DNA from: Candidatus Cryptobacteroides avicola
GTDB lineage: Bacteria; Bacteroidota; Bacteroidia; Bacteroidales; UBA932
Direction of reading: 5' to 3'
DNA length: 64,000 nucleotides
Assembly: GCA_017695115.1 (NCBI GenBank)
Contig: JADILV010000036.1
Coordinates: 1 to 64,000, forward strand
Shown: piece by piece, positions 26,024-34,573 of the stretch
How the letters are laid out: the number at the start of each line of letters is the position of its first letter
How positions within the stretch are numbered: position 1 is the first letter of the stretch
Program-made: the position numbers and the translations under genes
Notes under the pieces: generated by a model
Told to the model about the DNA's origin: nothing
Database searches by the model: none
The model's input: the letters and a program-made list of their open reading frames with translations, nothing else

Positions 26024-28726
26024 ATGTTTTTAAAAGGTTTGTTATCAGCTGCTTTGGCATTTTCCGCCATCGCAATGCAAGCTGCATCGGCCTTGGATTC
26101 AGCCGCCGAGGTTGAAATCAGAGGGAAAATAGTGGATGCGGAGACCGGAGAGGAGATTATCGGGGCTGCCGTCATGGTGAAGGAGCAGCCAGACCTCTGG
26201 GCCATGTCCGGCCTGGACGGAAGTTTTACGGTGAAGGTGGATGCCGGAAGCTCAAGGACCCTGCTGTGCTCCCTTATCGGGTACAAGGATATGGAAGTTG
26301 TTTATGCCGGTGGGGATGAAGCATTGATAATCAGTCTGGTTAAAGACAGTATAGTGCTGGACGGTGCTGTCGTAGCCGCCGAGAACCACGGCAAGACCGA
26401 GGCGAGTGCCAGAGGCATAGAAAAAGCCGCCATGAATGTGGTGAATGTCATGAGCGCCAGGGCGATGGAGCTTTCTCCGGATGTGACCGTGGCGAATGTC
26501 ATCAAGAGGATGTCCGGAGTCACGGTGGAGAGGAACAGCAGCGGAGAGGGCCGCTATGCCATCCTGCGCGGCATGGACAAACGGTACAACTACACGCTGG
26601 TGAACGGAGTGAAGATCCCCAGCCCTGACAACAAGAACAGGTTTGTCCCCCTGGATATCTTTCCTTCCGAGATGCTTGACCGTCTGGAGGTCACCAAATC
26701 CCTTACGGCTGACATGGAGGGCGACGGCATCGGAGGTGCTGTAAACCTGGTGATGAAGGACGCTCCCGAGAAGATGGAGGTGAACGCCAACCTGGCCTCG
26801 GGCTATAGCGCCCTCTTTTTCGACAGGGATTTCGAGTCGTTCAACCACAGGGCCGGACAGAAGATGTCCCCGTATGAAAGGCTCGGCCGTCCGGAGGACT
26901 ATGCGGTGACAGCGGAAGATTTCACTATGGAAAACCTGAGGGTGAAGTCGGCAAGGCCCCGACCTGATCTCATAGGCGGATTTTCCTTCGGAGACAGGTA
27001 CTTCGGTGGAAAACTCGGCATAATGGCGGCAGTCAGCTATCAGAACCTCTTCCGCGGCAAGGACACTGATCTCTATTATATGCCGGGCTCATCGGGCAAC
27101 GGGACCGAATACAGGACATACTCCGATGAGCAGAACCGTCTGGGAGTCCATGCGAAACTCGACTACAGGTTCGGCCGTCGCCACAAGCTCATGCTATATG
27201 CCGGATATATGGATCTGCGTGAGAGCGAGGTGCGTGACGGGCAGAACAGGAAGGACTGGATAGTCAAGATGCAGTGGAACCGGCAGTATATCGCGAACAC
27301 GACCCTTAAAGGCGAGCACTCATTCCTTGAAGGTGACAGACTGAAACTTGACTGGTCCGGAGTGTTCTCCAGGGCATACAGCACCTCTCCGGACAACTCC
27401 AAGCTGTACATCAACATGCAGCAGACCCACCTGTACAACACAGACTCCGCCGAAAAACGCTGGGAGCACAACTCCGACAGGGACTTCGCCGCATACGCCA
27501 GCCTTTCCTACACCTGGGATTTCTCCGGACTGTCCTCACTCCAGCTTAAAGCAGGCGGCATGTACAGAAACAAGATAAGGGACAGCTTCTTCAACGAATA
27601 CACATTCGACTCCGCCACAGGGAGGGAGGACCTCCAGTATTACGGGGAGGACTGGACGGGTTTCGAACAGCTGCAGCTTACCCCGAGACCTTACGGCAAC
27701 ATCGGGGATCCTCTCAACTACGACGCCTGGGAGAACATCGCTGCGGGCTACCTCATGGGCAAATTCAACTGGAGAGGACTGGAGCTCATAGCCGGGGTCC
27801 GTGCCGAGCACACTGACCAGGGATACCGGCTCGACTTTCCGAGGAAGACGGATTCGGAAGGGAACCAGAAGTATGTGGACTTCCTCCCGAGCGTTCATCT
27901 CAAATACGGGATACACAGGAACGCCAACCTCCGCTTCTCCTACGGCCGCTCCATCAACCGTCCTGGATTTTTCGAGATTGTCCCGTACACCATCCTCAAT
28001 GAAGACTATGACGAGAAAGGAAATCCGGACCTGAAACATACGGTCGCCGACAACCTTGACCTCAGATACGAATACTTCCCCAAATCCTCCGAGCAGTTCA
28101 TGGTAGGGTTTTTCTGGAAAAAGCTCCGGAATCCGATCGAATACGGGCTCATAAACGAAGGACAGGCCACATTTATCACGCCGATGAATTTCGGAGATGC
28201 CACAAATGCAGGAGTGGAAGTGGACATAATGAAATATTTCAACTGGTTCGGCATAAAGGCCAATTACACATATACCCATTCCAGCATAACCACCAACAAG
28301 CGTGTCCGCGAGGGGACTGAGGTAAAGACCGTAGACCAGACCAGGCCTCTGTACGGGCAGGCGGCACATGTGGCCAACCTTTCTTTCCTGTTCAACTTCC
28401 AGAAATGCGGACTTGAGGCCCAGCTCTCGGGATCCTATACCGGACGGAGGCTCAGCGAGATATCCAACTGGTTGGACAACGACATCTGGGAAGCCGGCTA
28501 TGTCCAGCTGGATGCGTCACTCGAGAAAAGCTTCAGGGCAGGGCTTTCGGTATTTGCCAAGGCATCCAATCTTCTGGATTCCCCTGTAGTCCGCTTCATA
28601 AACCCGAACCCGATGACTGAATCCCTGAAAGATTATGCCAGATACCGGGGAGGGGTGATCGAGCGTAAGGAATGGCATGCCCAGACCCTGTCCGTCGGAA
28701 TCAGATACAAATTCACAGAAAAATAA
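26024..28726 (+). CDS. TonB-dependent receptor
   Basis: 900 residues with signal peptide (SAIAMQAASA). A carboxypeptidase-regulatory-like domain (VEIRGKIVDAETGEEIIGA) occupies ~28-110. The plug (NVIKRMSGVTVERNSSGEGR, AILRGMDKRYNYTLVNGVKI, LTADMEGDGIGGAVNLVMKD) is typical of the TonB_Xanth_Caul type. The barrel has NLRFSYGRSINRPGFFEIVP and a terminal SVGIRYKFTEK. It is first in a three-gene operon with a beta-helix lipoprotein and a phosphoesterase. That context suggests uptake of a phosphorylated compound, but the ligand is not evident. Confidence 0.92.
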   Translation: MFLKGLLSAALAFSAIAMQAASALDSAAEVEIRGKIVDAETGEEIIGAAVMVKEQPDLWAMSGLDGSFTVKVDAGSSRTLLCSLIGYKDMEVVYAGGDEALIISLVKDSIVLDGAVVAAENHGKTEASARGIEKAAMNVVNVMSARAMELSPDVTVANVIKRMSGVTVERNSSGEGRYAILRGMDKRYNYTLVNGVKIPSPDNKNRFVPLDIFPSEMLDRLEVTKSLTADMEGDGIGGAVNLVMKDAPEKMEVNANLASGYSALFFDRDFESFNHRAGQKMSPYERLGRPEDYAVTAEDFTMENLRVKSARPRPDLIGGFSFGDRYFGGKLGIMAAVSYQNLFRGKDTDLYYMPGSSGNGTEYRTYSDEQNRLGVHAKLDYRFGRRHKLMLYAGYMDLRESEVRDGQNRKDWIVKMQWNRQYIANTTLKGEHSFLEGDRLKLDWSGVFSRAYSTSPDNSKLYINMQQTHLYNTDSAEKRWEHNSDRDFAAYASLSYTWDFSGLSSLQLKAGGMYRNKIRDSFFNEYTFDSATGREDLQYYGEDWTGFEQLQLTPRPYGNIGDPLNYDAWENIAAGYLMGKFNWRGLELIAGVRAEHTDQGYRLDFPRKTDSEGNQKYVDFLPSVHLKYGIHRNANLRFSYGRSINRPGFFEIVPYTILNEDYDEKGNPDLKHTVADNLDLRYEYFPKSSEQFMVGFFWKKLRNPIEYGLINEGQATFITPMNFGDATNAGVEVDIMKYFNWFGIKANYTYTHSSITTNKRVREGTEVKTVDQTRPLYGQAAHVANLSFLFNFQKCGLEAQLSGSYTGRRLSEISNWLDNDIWEAGYVQLDASLEKSFRAGLSVFAKASNLLDSPVVRFINPNPMTESLKDYARYRGGVIERKEWHAQTLSVGIRYKFTEK

Positions 28727-28753
28727 ATTGAACTCAATCTTAAATTAAAATTT

Positions 28754-30214
28754 ATGAAATTCAAGTATTTTTTTATGGCGGCATTGGCTGTATCCGCCTT
28801 TGCTTCATGTACGGATCTGACAACTGAAGATGATCCGGAAAAGGATGACCAGGAACAGACAGACCAGGATGACGACAATACTCCTGATCAGGGAGAAGAC
28901 GGCAACCAGGAAGAAGGGATTTCCGGAAATGTCTCCGGTGTCTGGAAAGCAGGTTCCACTGTCAATGTTTCAGGACATATAACCGTTCCTGAGGGAGAGT
29001 CCCTTACCATAGAGGAAGGAGTTACCGTGATTTTCAGTGATAAGGGAGTAGGTGTCAATCATGTTGCCATCGAATTCACCGTGGACGGCAATCTGTACTG
29101 TCTCGGTACAGAGGATGCCCCTGTGCGCCTTACCGTGGCAGAGGATCTCAGGACTTACGGCAATACATTTAAAGGATTCTGGGGCGGTATCGTCGCCGGA
29201 GCCACCTGCGCTGAAATGCTCATTGACCACACCATCATCGAGTACACGGGCGGACAGGTAATCGAGGGCTCGCCTGCGGCAGAAAACGGCTACTATACCG
29301 CCGGAGATGACGCATATCCTCAGATCACCACCAACAATGTCAACGGTAACTATGTGATCACCAACAGCATTATCCGCAACGGCTGGTCGGACGGCATCTA
29401 CATGATGGGCGGCAATGCCATTATCGCTGGCAATATCTTCAGCGCTACCGGATATGACGGAGCAGAAGCCGTGAATGTAAAATCAGGATGCAAGGTGGAT
29501 GTTGCCGGCAACATTATGTTCAGCCCTAACACCAACGGCCTTAAACTCTCCAGTTCGGACCAGAGCGAGGTAAGGCACCAGGCCCTCATCCAGGCTTACA
29601 ACAACACTATAATCAACTCCGGCTGGAGACGTGACGGAGAGAAAGGAGGCTGTATCTATGTCGAGGAGATGGCCAATGTGAGCGTGTTCAACAACCTTCT
29701 GGTGAACTGCAAGTTCAGGGCTATCACCCCTGCATACGACGAGCCGGGCAGCGAGGACTGCTATGACGGGGAAAACTCCATGATAGACTACAACTTCTAC
29801 GCTTCCGGAAATGTCGAAAGCCACCTGTTCTTCGAGGGCGAATACGATGATGACGGAGAGACCCTCTACTACTCAGGCGTGAAGCTCCCTTATCAGGGAT
29901 ATGCCTACAATCATGAAGAGTATGACCCTTCGGCTGACGTGAACAGCAAGATCGCCAAGACGGCAGAGGAAGCAGAGGCATTGAACCCTATGTTCGTGAA
30001 TTATGACATCAATGTGGACCCTGCCCTGTATGACTGGAATGACAGCTGGAATTTCCACGTACAGGGAGGTTCTCCTGTGCTTGAGGGTGCATATTCTCCG
30101 TCTGAGGCTTCAAGGCAGCCGTTCTATTCGGTTTCAGGTCTGACCGTGAACGGGCAGACATATACTTCGCCTGCCGTACAACCTTGGTTCGGCGCTTTCG
30201 GTCTGGAGGAATAA
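28754..30214 (+). CDS. Right-handed beta-helix surface lipoprotein
   Basis: 486 residues. Lipoprotein signal (SAFASC, Cys19), then a very acidic low-complexity linker to about residue 56 (Asp, Glu, Gln, Asn-rich). Then beta-helix coils: VNVSGHITVPEGESLTIEEG, NYVITNSIIRNGWSDGIYMM, NAIIAGNIFSATG, VDVAGNIMFSPNTNGLKLSS. The C-terminal part (PVLEGAYSPS... QPWFGAFGLEE) is also compact. No catalytic motif was recognised. The acidic tether and fold suggest a surface binding partner of the upstream receptor. Confidence 0.8.
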   Translation: MKFKYFFMAALAVSAFASCTDLTTEDDPEKDDQEQTDQDDDNTPDQGEDGNQEEGISGNVSGVWKAGSTVNVSGHITVPEGESLTIEEGVTVIFSDKGVGVNHVAIEFTVDGNLYCLGTEDAPVRLTVAEDLRTYGNTFKGFWGGIVAGATCAEMLIDHTIIEYTGGQVIEGSPAAENGYYTAGDDAYPQITTNNVNGNYVITNSIIRNGWSDGIYMMGGNAIIAGNIFSATGYDGAEAVNVKSGCKVDVAGNIMFSPNTNGLKLSSSDQSEVRHQALIQAYNNTIINSGWRRDGEKGGCIYVEEMANVSVFNNLLVNCKFRAITPAYDEPGSEDCYDGENSMIDYNFYASGNVESHLFFEGEYDDDGETLYYSGVKLPYQGYAYNHEEYDPSADVNSKIAKTAEEAEALNPMFVNYDINVDPALYDWNDSWNFHVQGGSPVLEGAYSPSEASRQPFYSVSGLTVNGQTYTSPAVQPWFGAFGLEE

Positions 30215-30243
30215 ATTATATTTGTACTTTAAACTGAAAAATA

Positions 30244-31206
30244 ATGAAAAAAGGTATAATAGCCCTTCTTTCTTTGGCGTTTGTCATTACCGGCTGCGCT
30301 TCCGGTCCGTCGCTCAGCACGGCGGATCATACGCAGGAGTGGAAAGCTCTCGAGAAGCCCCTGAACTTCTATCTTGCCAATGATCTCGGGCGCAACGGCT
30401 ACTATGACCAAAAGCCGATAGCGGAGACCATGGGCAGGATGGCCGAGACCATCGATATAGAGTTCGTTCTGGCAGCCGGTGACGTGCACCATTTCGAGGG
30501 AGTCCAGAGTGTTTCAGATCCTCTGTGGATGACCAATTACGAGCTTGTCTACTCGCATCCGGATCTGATGATCGACTGGTATCCTATATGCGGGAATCAC
30601 GAGTACAGGAGCAATACGGACGCAGTAGTCCAGTACAGCTCTGTCAGCGCCCGCTGGGAGATGCCGGCCAAGTACTATACATTCGTGAAGGAAGAAGACG
30701 GCGTGACTGTGCGTGTAATCATGCTGGATACTACGCCTATGATAGACAAATACCGCGGAGAAACTGAAAAATATGCTGATGCCTCCAAGTCTGACTATAT
30801 GGAGCAGCTCGCATGGCTGGATAATGTCCTTTCGGAAGCGGACGAGGACTGGGTGCTGGCAGTAGGGCATCATCCGATCTATGCCTATACGGACAAGAGC
30901 GAGAGCGAGAGGACTGATCTTCAGCAGCGCCTTGACCCTGTCCTCCGCAAATACGGCAATGTGGATATGTACCTTTGCGGCCATATCCATACTTTCCAGC
31001 ATATCCGCAAGAACGGATGCGACATCGATTATGTGGTGAACACATCAGGCTCCTTAAGCAGGGATGATGTGCAGACCGTAGACGGTACGGTGTTCTGCAG
31101 CAACAAGTCAGGGTACTCTCTTATTACTGCCGACAGTACTGAACTCAATCTGCACATGCTTGACAAGGACGGTAATGTCCTTCACACTGTGAAACGGACG
31201 AAGTAG
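30244..31206 (+). CDS. Metallophosphoesterase lipoprotein (purple acid phosphatase/ACP5-like)
   Basis: 320 residues with lipobox VITGC (Cys18). Metal-binding motifs in order: NDLGRNGYYDQ (D47), AAGDVHHFEG (D80), CGNHEYR (N118, H119), VGHHPIYAYT and CGHIHTFQH. Spacing and the LGRNG segment resemble ACP5-type acid phosphatases, which hydrolyse phosphomonoesters at a dinuclear metal centre. As the last gene of a receptor operon it may release phosphate at the outer or periplasmic face. Substrate unknown. Confidence 0.9.
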   Translation: MKKGIIALLSLAFVITGCASGPSLSTADHTQEWKALEKPLNFYLANDLGRNGYYDQKPIAETMGRMAETIDIEFVLAAGDVHHFEGVQSVSDPLWMTNYELVYSHPDLMIDWYPICGNHEYRSNTDAVVQYSSVSARWEMPAKYYTFVKEEDGVTVRVIMLDTTPMIDKYRGETEKYADASKSDYMEQLAWLDNVLSEADEDWVLAVGHHPIYAYTDKSESERTDLQQRLDPVLRKYGNVDMYLCGHIHTFQHIRKNGCDIDYVVNTSGSLSRDDVQTVDGTVFCSNKSGYSLITADSTELNLHMLDKDGNVLHTVKRTK

Positions 31207-31273
31207 TTCTTTCATAAAAGTCTGTCTCTGCCTTTATCGGGCAGACCGGACCTGCCGCATTTGCGGTGAAACA

Positions 31274-31314
31274 GGGGGCTGAGTCAAAATGAAGAATTTT
31301 GGCGCAGCCCCTTT
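31274..31314. terminator. Repeated hairpin/terminator (copy 1) between convergent genes
   Basis: Near-complementary arms GGGGCTGAGTCAAAAT and ATTTTGGCGCAGCCCC with a short loop, followed by TTT. The same element occurs at 38221-38258, nearly identical in reverse orientation. It lies 68 bases after the phosphoesterase stop and can act in either direction. Confidence 0.75.
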
Positions 31315-31357
31315 AGGTGTGTTGGAATTGATAATAACGCTGTAGTTTGCAATTATG

Positions 31358-31379
31358 GCGCACAGTCATTTTTGTGCGC
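31358..31379 (-). terminator. Hairpin after the PepSY-like gene
   Basis: Perfect 7-bp stem GCGCACA/TGTGCGC, 10 bases beyond the stop on the minus strand. The U-tract is poor, so it is a weak terminator candidate. Confidence 0.4.
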
Positions 31380-31389
31380 TCATTACTGT

Positions 31390-31833
31390 CTAGTCGTCAT
31401 AGCCGATGACGTTGAAGTTCATGTCGAACTTGATTTCAAGTCCGCCGGAAAGTTCGATCTCCCATGTGTACGGGTTGCGTTCTATTTTCTTGATGATCTG
31501 TCCCGGGAAATTGCTGTCGGCTACATATTCGGCGATTTTCTGAGGGATGACAGATGCCGGTACCGCATTGTATTTGCACTCTACGCTGGTCCATTCCCCC
31601 TGGGGGTTGAAGTCGACTTCCGTACGGTCGGTATAGGTCACTTCATATTCAGAACCCACCATTTTCGGGTCTTCTACCACGAAAGCGACGTTAAGTCCTT
31701 TGAAATGCTGTGCAAGGAATTCCTGTGCGTTGGCCGGGAGCTTGTCTACTGTCGTCGGTCTTTCCTGATCCCCCGCTGAAGCGGATATTGCACTTGTGAA
31801 AAGCACTGCTGCTGCGATAAAAAACTTTTTCAT
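31390..31833 (-). CDS. Periplasmic PepSY-like (DUF2874) protein
   Basis: 147 residues: signal peptide ending SAISASA, then two repeats of the PepSY-like/BLIP-type fold (VDKLPANAQEFLAQHFKGLN; PASVIPQKIAEYVADSNFPG) and a closing beta region. Such proteins are common in Bacteroidetes as small periplasmic products of unknown function, sometimes two-component regulated. It stands alone between convergent and divergent neighbours. Confidence 0.85.
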   Translation of the reverse strand: MKKFFIAAAVLFTSAISASAGDQERPTTVDKLPANAQEFLAQHFKGLNVAFVVEDPKMVGSEYEVTYTDRTEVDFNPQGEWTSVECKYNAVPASVIPQKIAEYVADSNFPGQIIKKIERNPYTWEIELSGGLEIKFDMNFNVIGYDD

Positions 31834-31938
31834 GTCAAATGTGTTTTAAATGTTATGTTTCATTTTCCTGATGCAAAAGTCACAATGGAATCTGAATCGA
31901 AACTGAAAAAAAGATGAGCGGGAAAATAAATTGAAAAA

Positions 31939-31972
31939 TTTGGAAAATAGGGGGGGGGAATTACTATCTTTA
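31939..31972 (+). promoter_or_regulatory. Promoter with nine-G tract in the spacer
   Basis: TTTG at 31939-31942 (-33) and TATCTTTA at 31965-31972 (-7, one mismatch to TAnnTTTG) are separated by 22 bases that include G9 (31950-31958). The usual spacing is about 19-21. Slippage in the G run would change the spacing and hence promoter strength. It drives the short transcript ending at the next hairpin. Confidence 0.55.
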
Positions 31973-31978
31973 CAGAAA

Positions 31979-32033
31979 AATAAAATGTGTGTGTAGAGCA
32001 AAAGGGTTTCCGGAGTTCCGGAGCCCTTTTTGT
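31979..32033 (+). ncRNA. Possible short RNA (~55 nt) ending in a strong terminator
   Basis: Transcription from the promoter above would start near 31979. At 32000-32031 there is AAAAGGG...TTCCGG AGTT CCGGA...CCCTTTTTG, a GC stem with U tract, i.e. a typical intrinsic terminator. A separate -7 box (32059-32066) follows for the downstream operon. The unit therefore looks like a small RNA or an attenuator of the sigma operon. There is no obvious ORF. Confidence 0.45.
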
Positions 32034-32058
32034 TTTATGCCGGCCGGAGAATCGTTAT

Positions 32059-32066
32059 TATTTTTG
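32059..32066 (+). promoter_or_regulatory. -7 box of the ECF sigma operon
   Basis: TATTTTTG matches TAnnTTTG, just downstream of the terminator hairpin and 113 bases before the first gene. The -33 position has only TTTTATG. Confidence 0.45.
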
Positions 32067-32178
32067 CGGGAAAAACTGCAGGTGCCTGCAACATTCCGAA
32101 TGTCTCCGGAGTCTAACGGACAAATTCCCGGAGAAACTGACGGGTTTGTAAAATTAACTTTTAAAATTCTGGATTATT

Positions 32179-32616
32179 ATGGTAGACTGGAATGCTGTAT
32201 TGATAGTTACTGTGCTGTGCGTGGTGATGCCTGTGGCGATTGTAGCAATCGTTTTCAGATCAAGGAATCATGAGATAGACAGGAAGATGGATGTCCTTCT
32301 CAGGTCTGTGGAAAACGGTCAGGAGGTGGATCCTGCACTTTTTGCTGATGCAAAGAGCAGCAAGACATTGAAGATGAGACTGCTGAACAGGCTGGTATGG
32401 GGCATGGTCCTTTTTATGACAGGTGCCGGAATGCTTGTCGGCGCCCCATTTGTGGATGACCCTGAAGGGCTTTTCATCACCGGCGGTATCTGTGCCGCTG
32501 TAGGTGCGGCTCTTCTGGTGGCGTTCTTTGTCGGAAGAAAATGGATGAAGCCGGAGATTGAATCGGAGGAGAGGCAGATGGCCTCAAGATACGGAAAAGA
32601 GGTTGAAGGGAAGTAG
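32179..32616 (+). CDS. DUF6249-like membrane protein of the sigma operon
   Basis: 145 residues: N-terminal transmembrane helix (WNAVLIVTVLCVVMPVAIVA), a charged stretch, then two closely spaced helices (MVLFMTGAGMLVGAPF; GGICAAVGAALLVAFFVG) and a charged tail. This resembles the DUF6249 proteins that precede ECF sigma/DUF5056 gene pairs in Bacteroides. It may help sense membrane or envelope state (inference). Its TAG overlaps a GTG that could be the original start of the sigma gene. Confidence 0.75.
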   Translation: MVDWNAVLIVTVLCVVMPVAIVAIVFRSRNHEIDRKMDVLLRSVENGQEVDPALFADAKSSKTLKMRLLNRLVWGMVLFMTGAGMLVGAPFVDDPEGLFITGGICAAVGAALLVAFFVGRKWMKPEIESEERQMASRYGKEVEGK

Positions 32617-32673
32617 TGTCAGGAAGTGGACAAGAATTAGTTCATACAGCAGCTGGAGCATGAGCAGGGGCCT

Positions 32674-33126
32674 TTGCGCAGGTTCCTGTGCGTGCTGTGC
32701 GGAGGGGATTCATTCCGGGCTGATGACCTGGCGCAGGAGGCCATGCTGAAGGCCTATATGTCCTTCGGGAAGTTTGAAGGGAGGGCGAAGTTCTCTACGT
32801 GGCTTTTCCGTATTGCGTATAATTGTTTTTATGATTACAAGTCCCGGGTCGGGCGTGCGGAAGGAGAGGAATTGACGCAGGTGTACGAGAAGACGCCTGA
32901 CGAAAAAGCTGATCCTGCTGCCCGTTTCGAGAATCAGGAACTTTATATGGCTATCGGCGGGCTTTCCGAGACTGAAAGGACGGTGATACTGCTGTTTTAT
33001 ATGGAAGACAAGTCAATCAAGGATATAGAGGCAATTACCGGGATGCCTTCCGGGACTGTCCGTTCGCATCTTTCGCGCGGGAGACAGCATCTGAAGGCTT
33101 TCCTGGAAAAACTGTCAGCCCATTAA
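32674..33126 (+). CDS. ECF-type RNA polymerase sigma factor, N-terminus probably frameshifted
   Basis: From the TTG at 32674 the frame gives 150 residues: region 2 (DDLAQEAMLKAYMSFGKFEG, FSTWLFRIAYNCFYDY) and region 4 (LSETERTVILLFYMEDKSIK, GMPSGTVRSHLSRGRQHLK). The same frame is open upstream only to a TAG at 32638, giving FIQQLEHEQGPL just before this TTG, which looks like genuine sigma sequence. A GTG at 32616, overlapping the previous stop, reads SGSGQEL in the other frame. Removing one base near 32640 would join the two. So either a frameshift, a sequencing error, or use of the TTG. Confidence 0.85.
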   Translation: MRRFLCVLCGGDSFRADDLAQEAMLKAYMSFGKFEGRAKFSTWLFRIAYNCFYDYKSRVGRAEGEELTQVYEKTPDEKADPAARFENQELYMAIGGLSETERTVILLFYMEDKSIKDIEAITGMPSGTVRSHLSRGRQHLKAFLEKLSAH

Positions 33127-33137
33127 ACCATAAAGAA

Positions 33138-33518
33138 ATGAAAGAAAAGGAAATACGTCAATTCATCCATGACAACATGCCGCAGGTCCGCGGCAGCGAG
33201 GCCTTTATGGCCGAGCTGGTCCGCCAGATCGAGCTGCTGCCGACCCCTGCTTCGCTGTCGGGCTGGACGGAAGAGGAGAAGCAGGCGGACATAAAAGCCA
33301 TAATGTCCCTAGTCCGTTCTATCAAAAGGCGGAACCGTCTGACGGCTCTTGCCATTGGTGCCGGAGCGGTAGCCGTCCTGGTCTGCATTGTCTCCGCTGT
33401 TTTCATGATAACTCCTGTCCGCGACTTCGTGATCAGTAATTACATCTATATAGCCATAGCCTTTACCGCCGCCATCCTGGCCTGTGCCTTTATCATCCCC
33501 CGCACATCCAGGCTGTAG
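33138..33518 (+). CDS. DUF5056-type membrane protein, putative anti-sigma factor
   Basis: 126 residues: cytoplasmic N-terminal ~70 residues (EIRQFIHDNMPQVRGSEAFM; TEEEKQADIKAIMSLVRSIK) and two transmembrane helices (LAIGAGAVAVLVCIVSAVF; YIYIAIAFTAAILACAFII). It begins 12 bases after the sigma gene. Position and topology suggest it restrains the sigma factor, as DUF5056 partners do. A partial ACTCC-GG/CCGGAGT hairpin at ~33527-33549 may end the transcript. Confidence 0.8.
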   Translation: MKEKEIRQFIHDNMPQVRGSEAFMAELVRQIELLPTPASLSGWTEEEKQADIKAIMSLVRSIKRRNRLTALAIGAGAVAVLVCIVSAVFMITPVRDFVISNYIYIAIAFTAAILACAFIIPRTSRL

Positions 33519-33586
33519 AAATTCCACTCCTGGCCTGGTGACCGGAGTATGCTCTTTGGAAAAAATCCAGACTGTCAGACAGAAAG

Positions 33587-34158
33587 TCAGATAGTCATAT
33601 CAGTCATGTCAACTACAGTTGCATATTCATTAGGATAAACAATCTTATATTCATATCCATTGAATACTGATTTGTCAAAGAAACACAACTGTATCCTTGG
33701 ATTAAGATTCAAATATGGTCTGTCACCACTGATGAACAATATCCTGTCATCTTTCTCGGGAAATTTCTCGTCCTTGGCTCTGACGGCTATGTATTTTGTC
33801 CCGAAATCCGTCTGCCTCTTAAGATATTCAATGACACCGGAAACCCCGTACATGGTTTCCCTATACTGTTAAGAAAATCGAAAGTATTTTTCATCAGCTG
33901 AAGAGCAGCCATGTCCCCAACCAGATCAAATACAGCATCATAATCACAGGTATAATCTATACGGCAAACCATATACTTTCCTTTGTATGCAGTCCTTCCC
34001 CACCAATGAGCCAATCTTATATTAGTATCCCAAAAGTAGTAGCCGGCTCCAAGCCATGCATTACTGGAAACACATTTATATGGACCATCCTGTTCGACCT
34101 CATCCCGATTATTCCGGTCTTCAACTGCTTGATACAATGTGATATTTTTACTTGCCAT
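33587..34158 (-). pseudogene. ADP-ribosyltransferase-like candidate toxin, interrupted by a frameshift
   Basis: Two overlapping minus-strand frames form one ~190-residue protein. The 5' part (34158 down) reads ITLYQAVEDRNN, LGAGYYFWDTNIRLAHWWG, KYMVCRIDYTCDYDAVFDLV, FDFLNS. The 3' part reads YRETMYGVSGVIEYLKRQTD, KYIAVRAKDEKF, FKYGLSP-region YLNLNPRIQL. Joining them requires one inserted base at about 33855-33870. LYxA, then a GAGYYFWD turn and a RLAHWW helix, resemble ART/DUF3990-type folds, at low confidence. Start overlaps the SecB-like stop by 11 bases. It may be an inactivated toxin, a tolerated mutation, or an assembly error. Confidence 0.5.
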
Positions 34159-34573
34159 TTGAAATTATCGTATTTGCTTTAAGATAATCCTTCAATGGCG
34201 AAAGATTCAATGTCGGTATTATAATAGGTGGAATATTAGCCTGCAAAGATACGGTGCTGACAAAGGCGCGTACATAAGGAAACAGTATAGCTATACTGTT
34301 TGCATAGAAATAATCAGGAATATCTTCCAATGTCCTGGCACTCTCAAACATGAACTCTGCCTGACAATTGACAGATATTACCTCAACATTAGCAATTTTG
34401 GCAGAAAACAAGAATGTCAATCTAAAAACACCGGTATTGTGATGGAATAAACCGGATGGTTTAAAATCCAGATCAAATACAGAATCCTGTTTTAGACCGG
34501 CTAAATCCAATGATACTTTGTTAAAACGGTAGCCATTAAGAGAAAATGCAGCTTTTTTTATATCTTGACCCAT
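34148..34573 (-). CDS. SecB-like chaperone
   Basis: 141 residues, no signal. The C-terminal half is SecB-like: IPDYFYANSIAILFPYVRAF followed by VSTVSLQANIPPIIIPTLNL (residues ~85-124), equivalent to the SecB PYxRExxS and FPPxxLxPxNF region. The N-terminal half has beta-strands (AFSLNGYRFNKVSLDL). SecB binds unfolded clients for export; solitary SecB-like chaperones in other bacteria protect antitoxins in toxin-antitoxin-chaperone systems (HigBA-SecB of Mycobacterium). It overlaps the upstream gene by 38 bases and the candidate toxin by 11. Confidence 0.8.
   Translation of the reverse strand: MGQDIKKAAFSLNGYRFNKVSLDLAGLKQDSVFDLDFKPSGLFHHNTGVFRLTFLFSAKIANVEVISVNCQAEFMFESARTLEDIPDYFYANSIAILFPYVRAFVSTVSLQANIPPIIIPTLNLSPLKDYLKANTIISNGK

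Noticed and set aside
34148..34573. Canonical export SecB
   Set aside because: The N-terminal half is divergent and the gene overlaps two accessory genes in an AT-rich island, unlike housekeeping secB.
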